In this document: piece after piece, positions 54,989 to 62,935 of the stretch | How positions within the stretch are numbered: position 1 is the stretch's first letter | Layout of the letters: each line of letters opens with the position of its first letter | NCBI RefSeq assembly: GCF_003044065.1 | Contig: NZ_PZJJ01000002.1 | Span: 62,001 to 126,000 of the forward strand | From: Alkalicoccus saliphilus | GTDB taxonomy: Bacteria > Bacillota > Bacilli > Bacillales > Salisediminibacteriaceae | Direction of reading: 5' to 3' | DNA: 64,000 bases | Notes under the pieces: generated by a model | Databases searched by the model: none | The model's input: only the letters and a program-made list of their open reading frames with translations | Told to the model about the DNA's origin: nothing | Made by a program: the position numbers and the translations under genes

Positions 54989-55479
54989 AAAGTTCACCTT
55001 TGATAAAGGTAAACTTTCAGAGTGTTGATTAAGTCTTGGTTTCAGAATAATTATTCTTCTGAGCGTATAGCTTTCTCCTGCACTCCCCGGCGGAAGCTTG
55101 CCGTGGGGCTCGTCATCAGCTATTTTCCAGCCCTTCGGCCATGGAAAAGGATCTTCTGACTTCGCTTTATCCCACCGGCGTCCCCGCCGGTCGTTCCGGA
55201 GGAAAAGCCTCTCCTGAATGGAAGAAAGGACGGAATCAACACATTTTTTAGAAGAGAAACCTTCTTTTTATTTTCCTGCTGGAGCTGCAGCAGGCGACTC
55301 CGAGGCGAGATAGGACGAGCAGAAGATCCATTTCTTCCGAGCGTTGTGAGGAAGAAATTAGCTGAAGCCGACCCGCCCGGAAAGCGTCCTGTGGAGGCGA
55401 AAACAGGGAAATGCATAGGCATGTATAAAAAACACTTTATAAACAGTCTGAAAGTTCACCTTTGATAAAGGTAAACTTT
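54989..55479 (+). repeat. 29-bp hairpin-forming direct repeats flanking a repeat copy
   Basis: The 29-bp sequence AAAGTTCACCTTTGATAAAG + GTAAACTTT occurs at 54989-55017 and again, unchanged, at 55451-55479. Each copy is itself a near-perfect inverted repeat. The interval encloses the GC-rich repeat at 55028-55425. Confidence 0.7.
55028..55425 (+). repeat. Dispersed GC-rich intergenic repeat, sub-family C copy 1
   Basis: Aligns with 61460-61785. Shared blocks are the 14-bp palindrome AGAATAATTATTCT (55044-55057), TTGCCGTGGGGCT, CCCACCGGCGTCCCCGCCGG, a TGAATGGAAGAAAGGACGGA block, AGAAGAGAAACCTTCTTTTT, TTTCCTGCTGGAGCTGCAGC, GGCGAGATAGGACGAGC and GGAAGAAATTAGCTGAAGCC. The minus-strand frame at 55120-55422 is not conserved in the second copy in full and is not called a gene. 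Confidence 0.75.
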
Positions 55480-55855
55480 ATTTTGTACCTTTGTTTATTG
55501 TAGAAAAATCCAGGATTCTCCTACTGGGTCTTTAAAAGTTATATGTTTATAGAAGAGCGTCTGAGGCACTTTTCAAAAGAAGTAACTGATGAAACAAATC
55601 ACCAGAACAGCTTCTTTTCTTACGTAAAAACAACCATCTATATCGTTGATTTTACATCACCTGCTTCTTCCTTTAAAAGAAGGACAAAATGAGCTGAAGC
55701 CGGACGTTCCTTACTTAATCTACTTTATTTTAAGGGAACTTTTAAACAATAATTCGGGGTGGTATTTCGTATAAAGTAACAAAATGGTAAGGTAGGTCAC
55801 TTGTAACTAAGCAAGAAATTGTAGAATACGTTCTGCTGTAAAACAAAGGCTATAG
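55480..55855. other. Intergenic region with repeat fragment, nothing else recognised
   Basis: Between the repeat block and the SulP promoter. CCTGCTTCTTCCTTTAAAA and AATGAGCTGAAGCCGG (about 55658-55712) match the eroded fragment at 27890-28005. No gene is supported in the whole 54486-55928 stretch. Confidence 0.4.
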
Positions 55856-55884
55856 TTGACAATACCATAAGGGGTATATAAAAT
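55856..55884 (+). promoter_or_regulatory. CstR-type operator within the sulP promoter
   Basis: TTGACA (55856-55861) and TAAAAT (55879-55884) are spaced by 17 bp. The spacer holds ATACCATAAGGGGTAT (55862-55877), a 16-bp palindrome of the ATACCC-N4-GGGTAT type bound by CsoR/CstR regulators. The cognate regulator is encoded at 58037. Confidence 0.82.
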
Positions 55885-55928
55885 AGGGGTGTGGGTATTT
55901 ACTTATCGAAAGAAAGAAGGGATTCAGC

Positions 55929-57569
55929 TTGAAGAATCGTGTAGTACTTGATTGGCTTTTTAACTACGATAAACATAATTTAAAAGGAGATTTGACAGCT
56001 GGTCTTATAGTGGCAATTATGCTCGTACCTCAGGGCATGGCCTACGCCATGCTGGCAGGAATGCCGCCGGTAACCGGCTTATATGCAGCTGCCATTCCGA
56101 TACTGCTTTATGCTCTCGTTGGGTCCTCCCGTCAGCTGGCAGTCGGGCCTGTAGCTGTCGTATCGCTGCTTGTGTATGCAGGGATTTCCCCTTTGGCGGA
56201 GCCCGGTTCGGATGAATATATTACTCTCGCACTGCTGTTGATGCTGATGGTGGGAGTCATGCAGCTTTTAATGGGAGTACTTAAGCTCGGTTTCATCGTA
56301 AAATTTTTCTCCCACGCTGTTATCAGTGCATTTACATCAGCTGCTGCAATTATTATCGCATTCAGTCAGCTGGATCACATCCTTGGTTTTTCGATTGAAT
56401 CAGAACACCTTGTAATGACCATTATTGAAGCAGTTTCCAGAATTACTGAAATTAATGGATGGGCTCTTATGATTGCGGCAGCCAGTATTATAATTATGCT
56501 GGCGGTAAAAAAATATGTGCCGGTTCTCCCGGGACCTCTTGCTGCAGTATTATTTGGTATAGCTGTCGTTTCCTGGTTTCAGCTTAATCAGGAAGGGGTA
56601 TCTATTATTGGGGAAGTTCCTGGAGGATTGCCTTCATTCGTTCTTCCAGCAATAAGCCTGGAATCGGCTGCAGCCTTACTGCCGACAGCCCTTACAATCA
56701 CTTTTATTGGTTTTATGGAATCATTCGCGATGGCTAAAGTAATAGCCTCAAAAGAAAATTATCGCATCTCAGCAAACAGGGAGCTGTCCGGGCTGGGACT
56801 TGCAAATGCGGGAGGATCTTTTTTCGGTGGATTCCCTGTAACAGGTGGTTTTTCACGTTCGGCTGTCAATTATGATGCCGGAGCCAAAACGCCGCTTGCT
56901 TCAGTAGTAACAGCCCTGTTGATCATGCTTATTCTTGTATTTTTCACGGGTGCCTTTTACTATCTTCCAAATGCGGTCCTCGCAGCTGTAATTATACTGG
57001 CAGTCTACAAATTAATAGACATTAAAGAAGCAAAATCATTATTCAAGATTCGCCGGATTGATGGAGTAGTCTGGTTTGTAACTTTCGCCTCTACGCTGTT
57101 TATAGGCGTAGAACAGGGAATTTTCATTGGAATAGGGTTTTCCCTCCTCGTGTTTATTTGGCAGAGTGCCTATCCGCATACAGCCGAGCTTGGATATTTA
57201 AAGAAAGAAGACATCTACCGCAATATCAAGCGGTTCCCGGAAGCTGCAGTCAAAGAAGACATGTTTATTCTACGGGTGGATGCACCACTTTACTTTGCCA
57301 ATGCCGGCTTTACCGGCGATAAACTTGAACAGGTAGTATATGAGCGGAAGGATCTTAATCATATTATTCTTGATTTTTCCGGAGTTAACTCTATTGACGC
57401 CGTCGCTCTTCATGAAGTGGAACGATGGAAGCATGACTTTGAAATACAGGATATTAAAGTGACAATAGTAGAAATGAAGGGACCTGTCCGGGACATCTTC
57501 CGAAAAGCCGGATGGCCGGAGGAAGAGCTGCATCGGACCTTACGTAAAGAGGCAGCCGCCACCAGTTGA
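55929..57569 (+). CDS. SulP-family anion permease with STAS domain
   Basis: 546-aa transporter. LTAGLIVAIMLVPQGMAYAMLAGMPPVTGLYAA is the SulP signature, about 12-14 spans follow, and a cytosolic STAS domain lies from about 435 (FILRVDAPLYFANA, then HIILDFSGVNSIDAVALHEV). SulP proteins carry sulfate, bicarbonate or other anions. TTG start with AGAAGGGA seven bases upstream. The CstR-type operator in its promoter ties it to persulfide stress, so sulfite, thiosulfate or sulfate export or import is inferred; direction unknown. Confidence 0.87.
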   Translation: MKNRVVLDWLFNYDKHNLKGDLTAGLIVAIMLVPQGMAYAMLAGMPPVTGLYAAAIPILLYALVGSSRQLAVGPVAVVSLLVYAGISPLAEPGSDEYITLALLLMLMVGVMQLLMGVLKLGFIVKFFSHAVISAFTSAAAIIIAFSQLDHILGFSIESEHLVMTIIEAVSRITEINGWALMIAAASIIIMLAVKKYVPVLPGPLAAVLFGIAVVSWFQLNQEGVSIIGEVPGGLPSFVLPAISLESAAALLPTALTITFIGFMESFAMAKVIASKENYRISANRELSGLGLANAGGSFFGGFPVTGGFSRSAVNYDAGAKTPLASVVTALLIMLILVFFTGAFYYLPNAVLAAVIILAVYKLIDIKEAKSLFKIRRIDGVVWFVTFASTLFIGVEQGIFIGIGFSLLVFIWQSAYPHTAELGYLKKEDIYRNIKRFPEAAVKEDMFILRVDAPLYFANAGFTGDKLEQVVYERKDLNHIILDFSGVNSIDAVALHEVERWKHDFEIQDIKVTIVEMKGPVRDIFRKAGWPEEELHRTLRKEAAATS

Positions 57570-57610
57570 CGAAAAGATTTAAATTGATTATAATATACCC
57601 ATACACGTAT
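57566..57610 (+). promoter_or_regulatory. Promoter and CstR-type operator of the DUF302-cstR unit
   Basis: TTGACG (57566-57571), 17 bp, TATAAT (57589-57594), then directly downstream ATACCCATACACGTAT (57595-57610). The identical 16-mer occurs at 59354-59369. Confidence 0.82.
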
Positions 57611-57630
57611 TAAAAAGAAAGGGGATACTC

Positions 57631-58017
57631 ATGTTTCATACAACAGTTAACTCACCTTACTCAGTAGAGGAAACAGTGGAAAAACTAGGAGAAGCTTTTC
57701 AAAAGCAGGAATTTGGTGTGCTCTGGGATTTTGATGCCAAAGGAAAACTGGATGAAAAAGGAGTAGGCCTCGACAATAAGTTCCGTATCCTGGAAGTGTG
57801 CAGCCCAAAAATAGCTAAGGAAGTATTGGAAGAAACAATGCTTGCCGGTTATTTCCTTCCGTGTAAAGTCGTTGTTTATGAAGAAAACGGAGAAACAAAA
57901 GCAGGCATGCCGAATCCAACAAAACTAATGGAATTCGTTGATAATGATAAAGTGATGAAAGTCGCCGAAAATGTTGAAGAAAGAATGGAAACAGCGATGA
58001 ACGAAGCTGTAAAATAA
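57631..58017 (+). CDS. DUF302 domain protein
   Basis: 128-aa protein of the DUF302 fold: FHTTVNSPYSVEETVEKLGEAF, then a central FRILEVCSPKIAKEVLEE and LPCKVVVYEENGETKAGMPNP. Two cysteines (in EVCSP and LPCKV) sit in these conserved segments. The biochemical role is unknown, but DUF302 proteins often accompany sulfur-oxidation or heavy-metal genes. AAAGGGGA precedes the start. It is 19 bp before cstR and shares its promoter and operator. Confidence 0.82.
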   Translation: MFHTTVNSPYSVEETVEKLGEAFQKQEFGVLWDFDAKGKLDEKGVGLDNKFRILEVCSPKIAKEVLEETMLAGYFLPCKVVVYEENGETKAGMPNPTKLMEFVDNDKVMKVAENVEERMETAMNEAVK

Positions 58018-58036
58018 AAGAAAGTAGGGAAATACT

Positions 58037-58297
58037 ATGGAATACACCCCTCAAATGAAAAACCGGGTTAAGCGTATAGAAGGGCAGGTGCGTGCAATCT
58101 CCCGTATGATGGAAGAAGGCAAAGACTGCCGTGAACTCGTTGGCCAAATGTCTGCGGCACGCAATGCGCTTGATCGTGCACTGGGTGTTGTAGTCAGTTC
58201 CAATCTCGAGCAGTGTGTCAGGCAGCAGATAGAAAGTGGAGAAGATTCTGAAGAAATGATTCAGGAAGCTGTAAATATGCTTGTAAAAAGCCGTTAA
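58037..58297 (+). CDS. cstR: CsoR-family persulfide sensor CstR
   Basis: 86-aa all-helical repressor of the CsoR/RcnR/CstR family. Cys31 (in KDCRELVGQM) and Cys60 (in NLEQCV) match the reactive pair of Staphylococcus aureus CstR. The histidine that copper-sensing CsoR needs two or three residues before the second Cys is absent (SSNLEQC), so persulfide sensing, not copper, is predicted. In B. subtilis the comparable gene is yrkD. It would repress the four operators in this cluster, including its own. Confidence 0.9.
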   Translation: MEYTPQMKNRVKRIEGQVRAISRMMEEGKDCRELVGQMSAARNALDRALGVVVSSNLEQCVRQQIESGEDSEEMIQEAVNMLVKSR

Positions 58298-58468
58298 GGA
58301 TTCTACCTGCTGTCTTTAGGAGGTGGCAGGTAATCTTCCCTCTGTAAAATCGGTAGTTCCCAAAGTGCTCTTGAGGAGATCTGAATGATAGAAGCGGTAT
58401 CACTCCAGCAGTTTTTATGCTTTATGAAACGCACTGAATCGTTTTAAAAATAAAATACACCCGAAGTG

Positions 58469-58498
58469 TTGACAAAAATATACCCCGGGTGGTATATT
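58469..58498 (+). promoter_or_regulatory. Promoter and CstR-type operator of the dsrE-rhodanese unit
   Basis: TTGACA (58469-58474) and TATATT (58493-58498) flank ATACCCCGGGTGGTAT (58480-58495), so the operator overlaps the spacer and the -10. Confidence 0.85.
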
Positions 58499-58544
58499 GA
58501 TAACAGTGAAACGAAACAACTTAATTAACAGGAGGCTATATAGT

Positions 58545-59024
58545 ATGGAAGAGAAAAAGTCGACCAACATTATTTTATTCAGTGGGGATTATGACAAAGC
58601 GATGGCAGCCTTTATTATCGCAAATGGAGCGGCGGCCTACGATCACGATGTAACAATTTTTGCTACTTTCTGGGGGCTGAATGCTTTCCGTAAAGAAGAA
58701 AAAGTAGATGTGGAAAAAGGAAAAATGGAAAAAATGTTTGGTAAAATGATGCCCCGCGGAGCCGAAAATATGGGGCTTTCCAATATGAATTTCGGTGGAA
58801 TGGGGCCGAAAATGATTAAAAACGTAATGAAGAAACACCAGGCAATGCCGCTTTCCGATTTGATTGATATGGCTCAGGAGCAGGATGTAAAACTTGTAGC
58901 TTGTACAATGACAATGGATCTTCTCGGCCTGCAGAAGGAAGAGCTCATTGAGGGAATTGAATACGGCGGCGTGGCAGCATACCTTGCAGAAGCTGAAGAT
59001 GGCAACGTAAACCTGTTTATTTAA
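58545..59024 (+). CDS. DsrE/DsrF-like sulfurtransferase subunit (YrkE-like)
   Basis: 159-aa DsrE-superfamily protein. An N-terminal NIILFSGDYDKAMAAFIIANGAA and AYDHDVTIFATFWGLNAFRK lead to the conserved Cys120 in VKLVACTMTMDLLGL, the probable persulfide carrier. A methionine- and lysine-rich loop (about 60-100) is typical of the YrkE branch. GGAGG precedes the ATG. It is followed 15 bp later by a rhodanese. Role: sulfur relay with the TusA proteins (inferred from family and context). Confidence 0.88.
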   Translation: MEEKKSTNIILFSGDYDKAMAAFIIANGAAAYDHDVTIFATFWGLNAFRKEEKVDVEKGKMEKMFGKMMPRGAENMGLSNMNFGGMGPKMIKNVMKKHQAMPLSDLIDMAQEQDVKLVACTMTMDLLGLQKEELIEGIEYGGVAAYLAEAEDGNVNLFI

Positions 59025-59039
59025 GGAGGTACTCTGTTA

Positions 59040-59336
59040 ATGAAAATATGGACAGCAGATGAAGTTAACAGCAGATTAAACGATTCTCCGCAGATGATTG
59101 ATGTAAGAGAATCTGAAGAAACAGCACAGGGGATGATACCTGGTGCAAAGCACATTCCACTCGGTGAAATTCCACAAAGGCTGGGTGAAATTGATAAAAA
59201 TAAAGAAGTAATTATGATCTGCCGCTCGGGTGCCCGAAGTGAAAGAGCAGGGGAATTTCTAGAAAAGCATGGTTATAATGTGGTTAATATGGACGGCGGA
59301 ATGATTTCCTGGAACGGGAAAACAGCAGCGCCGTAA
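59040..59336 (+). CDS. Single-domain rhodanese sulfurtransferase
   Basis: 98-aa rhodanese. QMIDVRESEE (about 18-27) and the active-site loop MICRSGARSERAG with Cys61 are intact. GGAGG upstream. In a unit with the DsrE-like gene and before the next CstR-type operator. It would transfer sulfane sulfur among carriers. Confidence 0.9.
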   Translation: MKIWTADEVNSRLNDSPQMIDVRESEETAQGMIPGAKHIPLGEIPQRLGEIDKNKEVIMICRSGARSERAGEFLEKHGYNVVNMDGGMISWNGKTAAP

Positions 59337-59353
59337 AAAATTTTCTTGATTGA

Positions 59354-59369
59354 ATACCCATACACGTAT
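59354..59369 (+). promoter_or_regulatory. CstR-type operator upstream of the tusA-rhodanese gene
   Basis: ATACCCATACACGTAT, identical to 57595-57610, lies between the preceding rhodanese stop and the fusion gene. A weak promoter (TTGATT at 59346, TATAGG near 59367) overlaps it. Confidence 0.8.
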
Positions 59370-59390
59370 AGGGATAATAAGGAGGAAACA

Positions 59391-59954
59391 ATGAATATTA
59401 CTGTTAATGAACATCTGGACGCCAAAGGACTTGCCTGTCCTATGCCGATCGTTAAAACAAAAAAGGCAATAGGTGCACTGGAACCCGGTCAAGTCATTGA
59501 AATTCAGGCTACGGACAAAGGATCCACTGCTGACCTGGAAGCATGGGCTAAAAAGTCGGGTCATCAATATATCGGAACTTCTGAAAAAGAAGGGGTTCTT
59601 TATCACTATGTCCGTAAATCCACTGGTGAAGAAAGTGAAGAAAAAACTTTCCCTCACGTTATTGATAACAGTGAACTTCAAAAAAAGCTGGACGGGGATG
59701 TACAGATTCTTGATGTCCGTGAATCAGCGGAATATGCCTTTTCCCACATTCCCGGTGCCGTATCTGTTCCTCTCGGGGAGTTGGATCAGCGCATAAATGA
59801 GCTGGACAAAAACAAAGAAACGTATGTTGTCTGCCGAACCGGCAACCGCAGTGACATGGCCTCCCAGAAGCTTGCTGACAACGAATTCACAAACGTAAAG
59901 AACGTAGTGCCGGGTATGAGCGACTGGAACGGGCCAACGGAATCCAATAAGTAA
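59391..59954 (+). CDS. TusA-rhodanese fusion sulfurtransferase (YrkF-like)
   Basis: 187 aa. TusA domain (1-75) with the sulfur-carrying Cys16 in GLACPMPIVKTKKAI. Rhodanese domain (about 85-185) with ILDVRESAEYAFSHIPGA and active Cys148 in VVCRTGNRSD. The same fusion occurs in B. subtilis YrkF and S. aureus CstA. AAGGAGG precedes the start at 59391. It would accept and pass on low-molecular-weight persulfide sulfur. Confidence 0.92.
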   Translation: MNITVNEHLDAKGLACPMPIVKTKKAIGALEPGQVIEIQATDKGSTADLEAWAKKSGHQYIGTSEKEGVLYHYVRKSTGEESEEKTFPHVIDNSELQKKLDGDVQILDVRESAEYAFSHIPGAVSVPLGELDQRINELDKNKETYVVCRTGNRSDMASQKLADNEFTNVKNVVPGMSDWNGPTESNK

Positions 59955-59984
59955 TCAATTAATTTCCTGAGGAGGAATCTAATA

Positions 59985-61112
59985 ATGGCAGTTAAAGCAA
60001 TGAAAGCTTCAGAAGTAGCACGCCGCGTTGTAGAAAAGAAAGATTTGTTTATTCTTGATGTCCGTAACGAAGATGCTTATGCGGACTGGAAAATTGAATC
60101 GGATTCTTTTCAGTATATGAATGTTCCTTACTTTGAGCTTCTTGACGGAGTGGAAGAAATTATGGAGGACATTCCAAAAGATAAAGAACTGCTCGTTGTA
60201 TGTGCAAAAGAAGGATCTTCTCAAATGGTTGCAGAAATGCTTGCTGATGAAGGCATGGAAGTATCCTATCTTGAAGGCGGAATGAAGACTTGGAGCGAGC
60301 ATCTTGAACCGGTCAAAGTTGGGGATCTTCCTAATGGTGAGCTTTATCAGTTTGTCCGTCTCGGGAAAGGGTGCCTCTCCTATATGGCAGTTTCCAATGG
60401 GGAAGCAGCCATTATCGATGCAACCCGGATGACAGACGTTTTCATTAACTTTGCAAAAGCAAAAGGAGTAGAGATCAAACACGTTTTTGATACGCATCTT
60501 CATGCAGATCATATCTCTGGAGGCCGTGAAATAGCTGAGAAAACTGGTGCAGTATACTGGCTTCCTCCGAAAGATGCAGAAGAAGTCGTGTTCGAATACG
60601 CACCGCTTACTGATGGGGAGCAGGTCCGTATAGGTGACACAGCAATCGATATCAATGCTCTGTATTCTCCAGGTCACACTATCGGGTCAACTTCTTTTGT
60701 CATAGATAACCGCTTCCTGCTTTCCGGTGACATTCTGTTTATCGATTCCATCGGGCGTCCGGACCTTGCAGGTAAGGCTGATGACTGGGTAGGAGATCTG
60801 CGTGAAACGCTTTACAGCCGTTACCGTGAGCTTTCCGAAAATCTGATTGTTCTGCCGGCCCATTTTATGATTATGGAAGAAGTCAATGATGACGGAAGTG
60901 TTCAGGAAAAGCTGGGAACGCTGTTTGACAAGAACCACGGACTGAATATTGAAGATGAAAATAAATTCCGGGCTCTTGTTACAGAGAATCTTCCACCTCA
61001 GCCGAATTCTCATCAGGAAATTCGTCAGACTAATATGGGAAAGATAACACCGGATATTGATAAAAAGCAGGAAATGGAAATTGGACCAAACCGCTGCGCA
61101 GTAAAGGCGTAA
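59985..61112 (+). CDS. Rhodanese + persulfide dioxygenase-like MBL protein (YrkH-like)
   Basis: 375 aa. N-terminal rhodanese (about 5-105) with Cys73 in [13 protein letters not shown]. Then a metallo-beta-lactamase domain with [16 protein letters not shown] (His171, His173, Asp175, His176), [11 protein letters not shown] and [19 protein letters not shown]1/persulfide dioxygenases oxidise persulfides to sulfite. S. aureus CstB has the dioxygenase first and rhodanese last; here the order is reversed, as in YrkH-type proteins. AGGAGGAA upstream. It follows the fusion gene by 30 bp. Confidence 0.9.
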   Translation: MAVKAMKASEVARRVVEKKDLFILDVRNEDAYADWKIESDSFQYMNVPYFELLDGVEEIMEDIPKDKELLVVCAKEGSSQMVAEMLADEGMEVSYLEGGMKTWSEHLEPVKVGDLPNGELYQFVRLGKGCLSYMAVSNGEAAIIDATRMTDVFINFAKAKGVEIKHVFDTHLHADHISGGREIAEKTGAVYWLPPKDAEEVVFEYAPLTDGEQVRIGDTAIDINALYSPGHTIGSTSFVIDNRFLLSGDILFIDSIGRPDLAGKADDWVGDLRETLYSRYRELSENLIVLPAHFMIMEEVNDDGSVQEKLGTLFDKNHGLNIEDENKFRALVTENLPPQPNSHQEIRQTNMGKITPDIDKKQEMEIGPNRCAVKA

Positions 61113-61189
61113 GTAAGGTGCAAACTGGCTGCTCTGCAGCAGTTGAATAAACAAACAGAAATTTATTATTAATAATGGAGGTTTTACAC

Positions 61190-61417
61190 ATGAACGCAGA
61201 TAAAGTACTCGACGCCAAAGGAATGGCATGCCCAATGCCGATCGTGAAAACGAAGAAGGCGATGAATGATATTGAATCCGGCCAGGTGCTGGAAATTCAC
61301 GCAACGGATCAGGGAGCTAAAGCAGACCTTGCTGCATGGTCTAAATCAGGAGGCCATGAACTTGTGGATCAGTCCGAAGATGATGGTGTTCTAAAATTCT
61401 GGATTAAGAAAAAATAA
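61190..61417 (+). CDS. TusA-like sulfur carrier (YrkI-like)
   Basis: 75-aa TusA protein with Cys14 in GMACPMPIVKTKKAM and the usual two-layer fold sequence. Same length as B. subtilis YrkI. It is very similar to the TusA half of the 59391 gene (shared DAKG-ACPMPIVKTKKA and ADL-AW-KS-GH), so one probably arose by duplication. GGAGG gives the start at 61190. Last gene of the sulfur cluster. Confidence 0.92.
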   Translation: MNADKVLDAKGMACPMPIVKTKKAMNDIESGQVLEIHATDQGAKADLAAWSKSGGHELVDQSEDDGVLKFWIKKK

Positions 61418-61423
61418 CGAAGC

Positions 61424-61456
61424 AAAGACCCTGCAGGGTATTCCGGCAGGGTCTTT
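61424..61456 (+). terminator. Terminator of the sulfur cluster
   Basis: AAAGACCCTGC (61424-61434) pairs with GCAGGGTCTTT (61446-61456). Confidence 0.88.
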
Positions 61457-61459
61457 CAG

Positions 61460-61785
61460 TTTGTCGATTAAATGTTCAGTGCAGAATAATTATTCTTCTG
61501 ACTGTATAGTTTTCTCCTGCGCTCAGCCTTGCCGTGGGGCTAATCGTCAGCTGTTTGCAGGATCTTCCGACTTCGCTCTATCCCACCGTCGTCCCCGCCG
61601 GACGTTCCAGAGGAAAAAAGCCTCTCTTGAATGGAAGAAAGGGCGGAATCAACACGTTTTTTTAGAAGAGAAAACTTCTTTTTATTTTCCTGCTGGAGCT
61701 GCAGCAGGCGAGGCGAGATAGGACGAGCGGAAGATCCGTTTGGGAGGAAGAAATTAGCTGAAGCCGGCCCGCTTTCCTTACCTGT
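61460..61785 (+). repeat. Dispersed GC-rich intergenic repeat, sub-family C copy 2
   Basis: Aligns with 55028-55425 over nearly its whole length, including AGAATAATTATTCT (61483-61496), a TGAATGGAAGAAAGGGCGGA block, TTTCCTGCTGGAGCTGCAGC and GGAAGAAATTAGCTGAAGCC. It lacks the outer 29-bp repeats of the first copy. Overlapping frames on both strands are not called. Confidence 0.75.
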
Positions 61786-61910
61786 AAATCGTAAACAAAA
61801 TCTGTTTAATTTAATTGACAGGAAATTTTTAAAGCAGCCTGCTTCCTCCAAGCAATTTCACACAGAAAATTATGTTATAGTGTAAAAAGGAAAAAAGAGG
61901 AGGAAGGCAG

Positions 61911-62120
61911 ATGTCTACAAGAAGTAAACTGTTTATCGCGGTAGAGATTTTTTTTCTGCTGACAGGGATATTGTTTATCATTACAGCAGCTGCCGGCGTA
62001 CTTTTTGCTGACAGACAGCTGCTCTTTATTATACTTGGTATTATCATTACGATTGGAGCATTTCTTCGAATTTATGCTACTGCCCGTGCTCCTAAAGTAG
62101 GGAACAAAAATAACTCATGA
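61911..62120 (+). CDS. Small membrane protein, two spans
   Basis: 69-aa protein with two hydrophobic helices (about 8-31 and 37-58) and short basic ends (MSTRSKLF, then RAPKVGNKNNS). AGAGGAGGAAGG lies upstream and TATAGTG further up as a possible -10. Its stop overlaps the next start (ATGA, 62117-62120), so it is coupled with the phosphodiesterase. Not recognised. Confidence 0.7.
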   Translation: MSTRSKLFIAVEIFFLLTGILFIITAAAGVLFADRQLLFIILGIIITIGAFLRIYATARAPKVGNKNNS

Positions 62121-62617
62121 ATATACTTGTTTTCGGCGATACTCATATGCCTTCAAAAGCTTCCAAGCTGCCTCAGATTCTCACAGAAGCCATGCAGGAA
62201 GCAGATGAAATTATTCATACCGGAGACTGGCAGACGCTTTTCGTTTATAAGGAGCTTCAGGCCGAATGGAATATAGCCGGTGTGTATGGAAACGCTGACG
62301 AACCCGAAGTGCAGAATTACCTTCCTGCTTCCCTGACGATTGATAGAAACGGCTTTAAAATTGGTATAGTACATGGACACGAAGGCCGGGGAGGCACCAC
62401 TGAAAAAAGAGCGGAAAACGCTTTTAAAGAGGAAGCGGACATCGTTCTTTTTGGACATTCCCACATCCCTTACCTCCGCTTCCACGGAAAAACCCTGCTT
62501 ATAAATCCTGGATCGGCAACCGATAAGCGGAAAGTTCCGTTATGCTCCTTCGCCTGGCTGAAGCTTTCAGAAGATGGTCTGCATGCCCGGCACATTTTTT
62601 ACAAACCCGGCTTGTAA
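62117..62617 (+). CDS. Metallophosphoesterase, YfcE/MJ0936 family
   Basis: 166-aa single-domain phosphodiesterase. Metal ligands are visible in FGDTHMP (6-12), HTGDW, YGNADEPE, VHGHEGRGG and FGHSHIPY. Relatives cleave phosphodiesters in vitro with broad specificity; the natural substrate is unknown. Four-base overlap with the small membrane protein. Confidence 0.88.
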   Translation: MNILVFGDTHMPSKASKLPQILTEAMQEADEIIHTGDWQTLFVYKELQAEWNIAGVYGNADEPEVQNYLPASLTIDRNGFKIGIVHGHEGRGGTTEKRAENAFKEEADIVLFGHSHIPYLRFHGKTLLINPGSATDKRKVPLCSFAWLKLSEDGLHARHIFYKPGL

Positions 62618-62727
62618 ATCATATATATAAACGTTAAAACGTGTTAATTTGCTTGTCTGGACGCTGTGATTTTTCTATGGTAAGATGGTCTGCGGTATAA
62701 TTGTATATTAAAGTCCGCTGACAGCGG

Positions 62728-62856
62728 AGAGGTTCTAGCAAAACCCTCTATAAAAAACTAGGTCCCAAATTGTGAAATTACGGCCGGAGGCGGCCTTACT
62801 TTTAAGGTGACTTCGTTTTTGCTGGAATCATTCAGCGGAGCGGAGCACCTTTTTTT
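62728..62856 (+). ncRNA. preQ1-I riboswitch with downstream terminator, queC leader
   Basis: AGAGGTTCTAGC (62728-62739), then CCCTCTATAAAAAACTAGG (62744-62762), is the class I preQ1 aptamer: a hairpin with an A-rich tail forming a pseudoknot. A terminator follows: GGTG-A-CTTCG with CGGAG-CACC and T7 (62806-62856), containing an inner GCTG/CAGC hairpin. TATAAT (62696-62701) is the likely -10. PreQ1 should shut off queC and later que genes. Confidence 0.93.
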
Positions 62857-62935
62857 ATTATTTAATAAAATTTGCCTGCTGTTGACAAAATAACCGCCGG
62901 AAAATTAAGTGTAATGATAGGGGAGTGAATCGGCT

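Noticed and set aside
55120-55422. 100-codon minus-strand frame, and similar frames at 61540-61851, considered as a transposon-like gene
   Set aside because: The frames cover the dispersed repeat, differ between copies and lack ribosome sites and known domains.
58037-58297. Annotation as copper-sensing CsoR
   Set aside because: The His of the Cys-His-Cys copper site is missing and all neighbours are sulfur-transfer genes.
58385-58447. 20-codon frame MIEAVSLQQFLCFMKRTESF with GAGGAG upstream, between cstR and the dsrE promoter
   Set aside because: Too short to separate from chance without conservation data; it may be worth a look but is not supported enough to call.
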